Assembly: GCA_945861845.1 (NCBI GenBank) | Contig: CAMAWS010000255.1 | Location: forward strand, 1-5,484 | Source of the DNA: Candidatus Sulfopaludibacter sp. SbA3 | GTDB lineage: Bacteria > Acidobacteriota > Terriglobia > 20CM-2-55-15 | DNA length: 5,484 nt | Reading direction: 5' to 3' | Shown: piece after piece, positions 1 to 5,484 of the stretch | Numbering within the stretch: position 1 is the stretch's first letter | Layout: each line of letters opens with the position of its first letter | Notes under the pieces: generated by a model | Databases searched by the model: none | Told to the model about the DNA's origin: nothing | The model's input: only the letters and a program-made list of their open reading frames with translations | Made by a program: the position numbers and the translations under genes

Positions 1-1588
1 GGCCGGCTCTTTCCGCAATCAACAGCGAAGAGTTGATCCCTTCGCCTCGATAAAGAACTGTCGTCGGAAAGCCTGTGTCGAACCCAAGCGCCCGGACGAT
101 CGGCGCAGTGCGCCGGCCGTAGGCGATGACCTGCCATGGCACCTCCGCAACAGTCCATGCCATCGCGCCAGCAGCCACCATGCCGGCGGTGGCCATCATC
201 GCAAGTCGGGTTGGCCGGAACCCAGGCACGCCGCGGATGGATGCTGCGGCAATTACCGCAGCGGCTGCCGAAAGTACGATCAAGAGTTGCTGCGACCCGC
301 TCGTGCCGGCGGCCGGGATCAAGGCAAGACTGAAGGCCAGTGCGCCAAGGATCGAGCCCGCCGTGTTGACCGCATAAACTTCTCCTGCGAGTTTCCCGGG
401 GTCCTGCCCTGGCGACGCTACTGACGCCAGCGCCAGCGGGAAGCTTGCGCCCCACAAGAGCGTTGCCGGCAAGATAGCCCAGATGCAGCGCATGACATCA
501 ATTTCAAAGTTGAACCACGGGTCCGTCGAAAGCCATGGGTCGACGGGCCAGAACGGCAAGGAGTGAGCCAGGGTGTACGCCGTCCAGGTTATTGCAACCG
601 CCAGCAGAATCTGGCACCCAGCCAGCGCCAGTCGCGGTTGAGCGAGGCGGCGGGCGAGAAACGAGCCTGCGCAGCTACCGGCCCACAATCCCATCAGGAA
701 CACGGCCAGAATAATGGAGAACGTGTAAACCGTTGGACCCAGCAGCAGCGACAGCAGCCGCGTCCAGACCACTTCGGCGCCCAGGGCACACAGCCCCGAC
801 AGAGCAATGGCAGCGTATACGAGCCTTGCGCCCGGCACTCGCCCGCTGGCGGCTGGCGTCACGGTTCGCTCTTCGCGGACGTCAGGCATGCGGGGAGCGC
901 TTCCCTGCCGGCCCGCCAAAACGAAACTCAGTGCAGCTATCGCGAGATTGATCGCCGCCGCGGCGTACGTCGCCACAGCCAGATCGTAGACTCTCAACAA
1001 ATAGAACCCGGCGAAGAGGCAACCGAAAACAGCCCCCGCGATGTTGCTGCTGTAGAGGTATCCCAGCCACGAAACGCCTTTCGGGGTTGTCTCGATCCAG
1101 CGCGAAATCGCGGGCAACGATGCTCCCATGAGGAACGTTGGAGGCAGCAGGCAGACCGCCGCGACGAGGCCGCGCACGGCCAGCCCAACCAATCCCTCGG
1201 TTGCACCGGCAATATAGATTCGGCCCACCAGGGGAACACCAAACAGGGCGGCCAGGCCCAGGACTGCAATTCCCACCTCGATCACCGCATAGACCCGCAG
1301 CGGATGATGTCGCAGGGAGACCAGTCGCGGCAGGGCAGCGCTTCCCAGGCACAGGCCCCCCATATAAGCAGCCAGGAGCAACCCGAGGGAAACAGCAGAG
1401 GAGCCGATTACGAGTTGGAGTAACTGGAGCCAGACGATTTCGTAGATGAGGGCAGCGCAACCGCTGCCGGCAAGGAGGAGCGGTAACCAGAGAAGCGAAC
1501 GGCGGAAACCATCAGAAGCAGTTGCCGCTTCGATAGATTCCCGCCGCGCTTGTTCATTCGACTCATTGGCCTGAGTACTCACGGCCAT
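1..1588 (-). CDS. Fused MFS/spermidine synthase-like membrane protein (partial, C-terminal part beyond window)
   Basis: The frame is open from an ATG at 1588 to the window edge, giving 529 residues without a stop. I translated it by hand. After a polar N-terminus (1-30) comes a hydrophobic domain of about 12-13 likely membrane helices (about 31-483), built as two similar halves. Half one has a YEIVWLQLL motif (49-57), LMGASLP (153-159) and an SSNIAGAVFG segment (180-189). Half two repeats these as AEVVWTRLL (271-279), LWGASFP (378-384) and YAVNTAGSILG (405-415). A PWLSTDPWF segment (351-359) also fits the family. Residues 508-529 (TTVLYRGEGINSSLLIAE and beyond) look like the opening beta-strands of a spermidine synthase-like domain; its SAM-binding core lies outside the window. 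Full-length relatives are typically much longer than 529 residues. Related domains make polyamines by aminopropyl transfer, but the substrate of these membrane-fused forms is not settled, so no specific reaction is assigned. The start is firm: an in-frame TAA lies 21 nt upstream with no other start codon between. The upstream AAGG is 13 nt away, so the ribosome site is weak; translation may depend on the receptor gene ending 26 nt before. Confidence 0.9.
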   Translation of the reverse strand, partial: MAVSTQANESNEQARRESIEAATASDGFRRSLLWLPLLLAGSGCAALIYEIVWLQLLQLVIGSSAVSLGLLLAAYMGGLCLGSAALPRLVSLRHHPLRVYAVIEVGIAVLGLAALFGVPLVGRIYIAGATEGLVGLAVRGLVAAVCLLPPTFLMGASLPAISRWIETTPKGVSWLGYLYSSNIAGAVFGCLFAGFYLLRVYDLAVATYAAAAINLAIAALSFVLAGRQGSAPRMPDVREERTVTPAASGRVPGARLVYAAIALSGLCALGAEVVWTRLLSLLLGPTVYTFSIILAVFLMGLWAGSCAGSFLARRLAQPRLALAGCQILLAVAITWTAYTLAHSLPFWPVDPWLSTDPWFNFEIDVMRCIWAILPATLLWGASFPLALASVASPGQDPGKLAGEVYAVNTAGSILGALAFSLALIPAAGTSGSQQLLIVLSAAAAVIAAASIRGVPGFRPTRLAMMATAGMVAAGAMAWTVAEVPWQVIAYGRRTAPIVRALGFDTGFPTTVLYRGEGINSSLLIAERAG

Positions 1589-1614
1589 TACACTACACGA
1601 ACCTTATATCGAGA
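1589..1614 (-). other. 26-nt operon-type gap between receptor and fused synthase
   Basis: The gap runs from the receptor's TGA to the next ATG. It holds an AAGG (1605-1602) 13 nt before the ATG, a poor and distant Shine-Dalgarno, and a TAA in the frame of the downstream gene. No hairpin with a T-tract and no promoter fits in it. This supports co-transcription with possible translational coupling. That is an inference from spacing, not direct proof. Confidence 0.6.
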
Positions 1615-4600
1615 TCAGAACACTAACTTCAAAGCAAGCTGGATTACACGGTAGTCGCCCGAGGTGACGCCGCCGACCTGGCCGGCTATGCCGCTCTGGT
1701 CGGCGTTGGAGATTCCAAACAGCGCTGAGTTCAGGTTGAGGTTCGCCGGTGGAAGCAGCGGGTTCAGGTGGTTGGGAAGGTTGAACACTTCCGTCCGCAA
1801 CTGAATGGTACGTCCCTCGCTGATCGGAAACGTTCGCGACAGGGCCATGTTCAACTGGATAATCCCCGGACCTTCCACGGTTCCGTAGGCCACGTTGCCG
1901 TAGGTGCCGACGTCGGGAATCGCGAACGCCGCCCGGTTCAGGATGGTGACGCACGGAGCGCAGGAAGCTTGTTTGCTTGTGGCATAAACATTCGGCAGCA
2001 GTTGATTTACCGTCTGGCCCGCCGCGGTCGTGAGGGCCCTGTCCGTTCCCGAGGTAATCGTCAGGAAGGGTCCGGACCGGAGCTGCAGAATCGGCGCCAC
2101 TTGCCAATTACTGGCAAGAATGCCAAGTGCCCTGTTGGTAAACTTCGGCGTGGTGGCAACCATATTCAGCGCGAAGCTGTGCCTGTTGTCGGCGACACCC
2201 ACGGTGCAGTTTCCCCGGTAGGCTCGCCGGTTGTCTGGCCGTGAGTTTCCGTTCCCGGACGGCTGCTGATCGTACACATCTGAGATGCAGTGTGACCAGG
2301 TGTAGTTCGAACTCAGGCTGATGCCGTGGCCCAGTGCCTTGTTGGCCGTGAGATTGAGCCCATTGTAGCCTGCCGTCCCACCATTCAGGCTCTGGGCGAT
2401 ATTTGCGAAATACTGCCCTTTCAGCGGGTCCTGGAGATACAGGACCCGTCTGACGTTTTCATTGGCCGTCGTCGAACACACAGGATAATTCTGAGGCCCG
2501 ACCGTGCCATCGGCCCGCACGACATTCAGAGTGCACGGTCCCAGGCCCATGAACACCGCCGGATTCGCTGTTGTCGAAGTGTTCAAGTGGATCGTGCTGG
2601 TGCCGACATAGTTTGCGCTCAGCAGCCATGAGCCCACCTGCCTCTGGACGCTCAGGTTCCACATGTTGACGTACATGGGGTTGGAATCGTGGAGGTTTTC
2701 CACGGTATTGACGTAGAAACCGGCGGTCGGGAACGGAGCCTCTTTCCTGGAGCTGCCAATGCCCGCAACCGCTGCAAGCGCGGCCATCGGATTCACGCCC
2801 GGCGGCGAGAAGCCTGGAACGCCGGGGAACGGACCCCAGAGGTTCGACAGATTGGTGTTGGCCACATTTACCCTGCTTCCAAACGGCGGGCCAAACGACA
2901 TCTGGTTGGTGAAAAACATGTGAGATCGGTCACCCGACATGCCGTAAGCCGCTCGAATGGTCATCTTGCCGCTGCCGGTGGGGTCCCATGCCAGGCCGAC
3001 GCGGGGGAAGAACTTTTCCCATACGCTGCAGCCGAAGCTCTTCCCGCATGGGAAGTTGGGATCTCCGGGAAAAATGACGCCCGCGGGAGCATTGGGGAAT
3101 ACGGGGCTGCGGTAACCCTGATCGAACAGTTTCTTATCGAAGAAATGAATCTGGCCGTGCTTGTCCGTTATGGACAGATACGGCTCCCACCGCACGCCGT
3201 AATTCATCGTGAGGCGCGGCGTCACTTTCCAGGAATCCTGGGCGTACAACGCAACATATTTCTGACGTGTATAGAATCCATATACCGTGCCTTGGCCAAA
3301 AGTCACCGCGTCGCCTTTGAGGAAGTCCGCAAGTCCCAAACCGGTCACGGTTCCATTGAAGGAGATCGGGCCCACGGCGTTTGGGCTGGACCAGTAGTTC
3401 ATCCGCTGGGTGTAGAAGCTCCCGCCAAAGGTATACTGGTGGGATCCCTTGATCCAACTGACATCGTCGGAAATCGCGGGGTTCGGTCCGTTGTGAGACC
3501 CGCCTGGATTGGCGGCGCCTCCTCCGATCGTGAAGCCAAGCCCGCCGGTGACCGCTATCGAAGGAACGTTGCCGCCCAAAGGCGTGAAGTCCGCGCCGAA
3601 GTCTTTGAAGGTAGCGTAATCGTCATTCACCTTGACCACGTTGGTTCTGGCGGCGGAAATGCGCAAGGAGTTCACGATGTTCGGGCTCACCAGGTATGTG
3701 TTTCCAATAGCAAACTGGTAGGCCAGGTCCGTGACACCGAACGTATTGATCGATATCGGATTCTTCCCGTCATAGGTCGATGACACATTGAGGGTTCCGC
3801 CGGAAAAGCGCCCGAAGATGGAACTCTTCTCACTCTGTTGCCAGTCGATTCTTCCGACAGGCTGACCTTCCTCCGCGTTGCTGAGGTATCCAAACTGCAC
3901 CTTCCCGCACTCGTCAATGGGTTTGGGAAAGGTTGCGGACATCCGGACCGCAACCGGATTCAGCAATGCCGGCGCGATTCGGTTGTTGACGAACCCCTGG
4001 GCCGCCGAAAGCGTCCTGGCCGTACCCTGACACGCCGCGGACGCGAAGGTAGTGAAATCGCCCGCAAGCATCGCCGCTGTTGGCACGTAGGCGAAGTTGA
4101 AGGCAGGGTCAGACCGCTGGATGTTCTGCTGGTAGCCTCCGAAGAAAAACAGTTTATCCTTGATGATTGGTCCGCCGATGACCCCTCCGAACTGGTTGCG
4201 CTTAAGACTATCCTTTTTGGACGCGAAGAAGTCGCGAGCGTTCAGCGCGCCGTTGCGGAGAAATTCGAAAAGGACGCCGTGGAATTCGTTGCTTCCGGAT
4301 TTTGTGACGGCGTTCACCGCCGCGCCGGAGTGGTAACCATACTGCGGCTGGGTCACGCTGGTCTCCACTTTGAATTCCTGAAGCGCATCGGGAAACGGCA
4401 GCGGCAGCGCCAGACTGTTGTACGGATCCTGGTAGATCGTGCCATCAAGGCTGTACGAGACGGAATTTCCCTGGCCTCCCGCCACCGATACCACGATGGT
4501 CGGATAATTCCGCACCGTGTTGATCGCGCCATTGCCGGGTGAACTCGCCATACCCGCAAGGAATACCAACTCGATCGGATTGCGGCCGTTCAAAGGCATC

Positions 4601-5022
4601 TCGGAGACCCGCAGGTTGTCCACCACCGTGCCGAGGCTGGTCGAACGCGTCTCGACCTGCGCGATGTTGGCCTCCACGGTGACTGTTTCGCCAACGGAAC
4701 CGACCGCCAGCGCGACATCGATGGTGGGGTTGCTTTCCACCTGGAGCACGATGCCCGTCTGCACGGACTTCGTGAAACCGTCTCTCGTCGCCTCCAGCAT
4801 GTACGGCCCCAACGGAAGGTTGGGAAGCGTATAGCGGCCTGTCTCATTGGAGGTGGCCGTTCGAACGACTCCCGTCGCCGTCTGAGTCACCTTGACCTCG
4901 GCGCCCGGTATCACTGCGCCGCTCTGATCGGTGATTGTGCCGTTAATCTGGGCTGTGGACTGCGCCCAGACCAATCCGCAAACGAGGAACAAACAACATA
5001 CTGAAAGTGCTGCGTTACGCAT
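1615..5022 (-). CDS. Oar-like TonB-dependent outer-membrane receptor with carboxypeptidase-regulatory-like domain
   Basis: This is a complete 1135-residue protein, a normal length for Oar-like receptors. Residues 1-20 form a signal peptide (hydrophobic 5-19, likely cut after VWA before Gln21). Residues about 22-105 are a carboxypeptidase-regulatory-like beta-sandwich (INGTITDQSGAVIPGAEVKV at 26-45, then GRYTLPNLPLGPY). ETVTVEA (112-118) resembles a TonB box. The plug (about 125-250) carries the family motif MPLNGRNPIELVFLAG (142-157) and NAVTKSGSNEFHG (237-249). The rest is a predicted beta-barrel with family motifs YAQDSWKVTPRLTMNYGVRW (593-612), WDPTGSGKMTIRAAYG (679-694) and LSVQRQV (790-796). 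It ends in LKLVF, with the C-terminal aromatic typical of BAM-assembled barrels. Ten cysteines after the signal peptide fall in five close pairs. It should sit in the outer membrane and take up or bind a ligand using TonB energy; the ligand cannot be told from sequence. The ATG at 5022 has an excellent ribosome site. The fused synthase-like gene follows after 26 nt. Family assignment is firm; function is open. Confidence 0.95.
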   Translation of the reverse strand: MRNAALSVCCLFLVCGLVWAQSTAQINGTITDQSGAVIPGAEVKVTQTATGVVRTATSNETGRYTLPNLPLGPYMLEATRDGFTKSVQTGIVLQVESNPTIDVALAVGSVGETVTVEANIAQVETRSTSLGTVVDNLRVSEMPLNGRNPIELVFLAGMASSPGNGAINTVRNYPTIVVSVAGGQGNSVSYSLDGTIYQDPYNSLALPLPFPDALQEFKVETSVTQPQYGYHSGAAVNAVTKSGSNEFHGVLFEFLRNGALNARDFFASKKDSLKRNQFGGVIGGPIIKDKLFFFGGYQQNIQRSDPAFNFAYVPTAAMLAGDFTTFASAACQGTARTLSAAQGFVNNRIAPALLNPVAVRMSATFPKPIDECGKVQFGYLSNAEEGQPVGRIDWQQSEKSSIFGRFSGGTLNVSSTYDGKNPISINTFGVTDLAYQFAIGNTYLVSPNIVNSLRISAARTNVVKVNDDYATFKDFGADFTPLGGNVPSIAVTGGLGFTIGGGAANPGGSHNGPNPAISDDVSWIKGSHQYTFGGSFYTQRMNYWSSPNAVGPISFNGTVTGLGLADFLKGDAVTFGQGTVYGFYTRQKYVALYAQDSWKVTPRLTMNYGVRWEPYLSITDKHGQIHFFDKKLFDQGYRSPVFPNAPAGVIFPGDPNFPCGKSFGCSVWEKFFPRVGLAWDPTGSGKMTIRAAYGMSGDRSHMFFTNQMSFGPPFGSRVNVANTNLSNLWGPFPGVPGFSPPGVNPMAALAAVAGIGSSRKEAPFPTAGFYVNTVENLHDSNPMYVNMWNLSVQRQVGSWLLSANYVGTSTIHLNTSTTANPAVFMGLGPCTLNVVRADGTVGPQNYPVCSTTANENVRRVLYLQDPLKGQYFANIAQSLNGGTAGYNGLNLTANKALGHGISLSSNYTWSHCISDVYDQQPSGNGNSRPDNRRAYRGNCTVGVADNRHSFALNMVATTPKFTNRALGILASNWQVAPILQLRSGPFLTITSGTDRALTTAAGQTVNQLLPNVYATSKQASCAPCVTILNRAAFAIPDVGTYGNVAYGTVEGPGIIQLNMALSRTFPISEGRTIQLRTEVFNLPNHLNPLLPPANLNLNSALFGISNADQSGIAGQVGGVTSGDYRVIQLALKLVF

Positions 5023-5028
5023 TCGCTT

Positions 5029-5036
5029 CTCCTTCC
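5029..5036 (-). promoter_or_regulatory. Strong Shine-Dalgarno of the receptor gene
   Basis: GGAAGGAG is followed by a 6-nt spacer (AAGCGA) and the ATG at 5022. It fixes the receptor start, and the encoded signal peptide begins immediately, which agrees with that choice. It contrasts with the poor sites before the other two genes. Confidence 0.85.
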
Positions 5037-5057
5037 AAGAAATCCGAGAGAGGACAG

Positions 5058-5097
5058 CTATCGTTCGCCCGGTTTCCCGCAGTCGTTCTTTCGATAG
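5058..5097. repeat. Inverted repeat CTATCG / CGATAG in receptor leader
   Basis: The perfect 6-bp arms CTATCG (5058-5063) and CGATAG (5092-5097) are separated by 28 nt that contain GC-rich sequence (CCCGGTTTCCCGC). The element lies 36-75 nt upstream of the receptor start, in the probable mRNA leader. It could be a regulator site or a weak hairpin. Six-base arms with a long loop also occur by chance, so this is only a candidate. Confidence 0.25.
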
Positions 5098-5133
5098 ACA
5101 ACGAGAAGAACAAATCTTCGATAATGGTGAGCG

Positions 5134-5190
5134 CTAGTCTACACCCGCTCGAAGCACAATCCACGCAGTTTTTGCGGATCTGAGGACTAG
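5134..5190. repeat. Nested inverted repeats between antitoxin and receptor
   Basis: The outer arms are CTAGTC (5134-5139) and GACTAG (5185-5190). Nested within them is a small stem formed by CGCA (5164-5167) and TGCG (5173-5176), alternatively ATCC/GGAT with an inner GCA/TGC, around a T-rich loop. Read on the minus strand this begins 15 nt after the antitoxin stop. It lacks a following run of T residues, so it is not a standard intrinsic terminator. It may be a weak structure or chance. Confidence 0.25.
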
Positions 5191-5205
5191 ACGGGCAGCC
5201 CCAGT

Positions 5206-5424
5206 TCACCTGCGGCAGCCGCTTGTTCGTGAGAAAGCGTTCAATTGGGCGCTCGGCATGAAACCACAAGGCGGTTCGGATATGTGAACCTGCGCAGCGC
5301 CGGCAGGCATTAGTTTTGCCACGGGCCGGTTGTGACGAGTGATCACAATTATCGCGCCGTTCTCTGCTTCCGCGACCGCCGAGGACAGTTGCCACTTAAG
5401 ATCCTGAATAGAGATCTGATTCAT
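5206..5424 (-). CDS. Phd/YefM-family type II antitoxin, apparently orphan, atypical C-terminus
   Basis: This is a 72-residue protein. Residues 1-41 fit the Phd/YefM N-terminal DNA-binding and dimerisation fold: a start like MNQISIQDLKWQLSSAV, an amphipathic helix (about 6-22), then the hairpin IIVITRHNRPVAKLMP (25-40), with the typical TRHNRPVAKL core. In this family this half binds the operator of its own gene, and the C-terminal half wraps around and blocks the toxin. Here residues 42-72 (including EPPCGF and a basic end GCRR) do not resemble a usual toxin-binding tail. The protein is also shorter than typical members (about 80-95). No PIN-domain or other toxin frame follows on the same strand; the next gene is the receptor 183 nt away. 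The gene may be an orphan regulator or a decaying remnant. The ribosome site is poor (AGGG only 2 nt before the ATG), which fits a leaderless start. Family call from the N-terminus is fairly sure; integrity is not. Confidence 0.72.
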   Translation of the reverse strand: MNQISIQDLKWQLSSAVAEAENGAIIVITRHNRPVAKLMPAGAAQVHISEPPCGFMPSAQLNAFSRTSGCRR

Positions 5425-5430
5425 GGCCCT

Positions 5431-5461
5431 ATTTTAACTATTCCGACCTGATACATGTCGA
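5431..5461 (-). promoter_or_regulatory. Candidate promoter for the antitoxin gene, possibly leaderless
   Basis: On the minus strand TCGACA (5461-5456; one mismatch to TTGACA) is followed by 19 nt and TAAAAT (5436-5431; one mismatch to TATAAT). The -10-like hexamer ends 6 nt before the ATG at 5424, so transcription would start at or beside the start codon. The spacer is longer than ideal. The AT-rich TAGTTAAAAT stands out against the GC-rich surroundings. Confidence 0.35.
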
Positions 5462-5463
5462 CA
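5456..5463. promoter_or_regulatory. 8-bp palindrome TGTCGACA, candidate antitoxin operator
   Basis: The perfect palindrome TGTCGACA overlaps the candidate -35 hexamer and lies 32-39 nt upstream of the antitoxin ATG. Phd/YefM antitoxins commonly repress their own promoter through short palindromes, so position and form are suitable. It also contains a SalI-type 6-mer that could occur by chance, and no second copy is visible before the window edge. Confidence 0.25.
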
Positions 5464-5484
5464 CTTCCTGCCAACTTCTGCTTG

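Larger units (their letters stand above)
5023..5205 (-). other. Intergenic/leader segment upstream of receptor
   Basis: These 183 nt separate the antitoxin stop from the receptor ATG. On the minus strand I see the receptor ribosome site, the two inverted-repeat candidates and no reading frame resembling a toxin. No pair of -35/-10 hexamers with good spacing stands out. The receptor promoter is either of a non-housekeeping type or not recognisable by eye, or transcription comes from further upstream. Confidence 0.5.

Noticed and set aside
563..1423. 286-residue plus-strand open frame opposite the fused synthase gene
   Set aside because: It is very rich in Gln, Arg, Ser and Gly, has no recognisable domain, and lies exactly opposite a continuous minus-strand frame with clear family motifs. 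It is a GC-codon shadow.
882..1460. 192-residue minus-strand frame overlapping the fused synthase
   Set aside because: It is an alternate frame of the real gene. Only the frame starting at 1588 gives coherent membrane helices and repeated family motifs and stays open to the window edge.
2958..2988. P-loop-like GSGKMT in the receptor
   Set aside because: It belongs to the DPTGSGK-T-R motif typical of Oar-like receptor barrel strands and lies in an exported outer-membrane protein, so ATP binding is not expected.
2689..3783. 364-residue plus-strand open frame opposite the receptor
   Set aside because: It has no domain or hydrophobic pattern and its composition is that of a reverse-complemented barrel gene. 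The minus-strand protein is a complete receptor with signal peptide, plug and barrel motifs.
3838..4542. 234-residue plus-strand open frame opposite the receptor
   Set aside because: It lies wholly opposite conserved plug and barrel coding sequence, has no recognisable domain, and is Arg/Val-rich as expected for an antisense shadow.
5134..5190. Intrinsic terminator after the antitoxin gene
   Set aside because: The inverted repeats are short with a long interior, and no T-run follows the stem in the minus-strand direction.
5015..5395. 126-residue minus-strand frame bridging the antitoxin and the receptor start
   Set aside because: It overlaps the antitoxin in another frame and runs into the receptor start. 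It has no coherent domain as a whole; only its middle segment is kept as a possible frameshift remnant.

Overview
The window looks like a piece of a GC-rich chromosome from an Acidobacteriota member, probably a Solibacter/Bryobacter-type lineage. This is inferred from two protein types that are strongly expanded there: a long Oar-like TonB-dependent receptor with an N-terminal carboxypeptidase-regulatory-like domain, and a membrane-embedded fused MFS/spermidine synthase-like protein. No rRNA, tRNA, CRISPR array, insertion sequence or phage gene was seen.

All three genes I can support lie on the minus strand, so the region reads from right to left. First (5424-5206) is a small Phd/YefM-type antitoxin with a recognisable N-terminal DNA-binding half, an atypical C-terminus and no toxin gene after it. 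A 183-nt leader/intergenic segment with several inverted repeats follows. Then comes the dominant gene (5022-1615), a complete 1135-residue outer-membrane receptor with a signal peptide, a strong Shine-Dalgarno and a terminal phenylalanine. Only 26 nt further on (1588 to beyond position 1) is a fused membrane/spermidine synthase-like gene. It stays open to the window edge and shows 529 residues: the whole duplicated membrane domain plus the first strands of the synthase-like domain.

The receptor and the fused synthase are probably co-transcribed, because their gap is too short for an obvious promoter or terminator. A functional link (import or surface handling of a compound plus an aminopropyltransferase-like activity in the inner membrane) is a guess from position only. 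The antitoxin looks like an orphan or eroded module, perhaps with a leaderless transcript.

I found no convincing new multi-gene system. The points most worth a second look are the orphan antitoxin with a possible ancestral C-terminus in another frame, the receptor-synthase pairing, the five close cysteine pairs in the receptor, and the clear internal duplication of the fused protein's membrane domain. The long plus-strand open frames opposite these genes appear to be codon-bias shadows.
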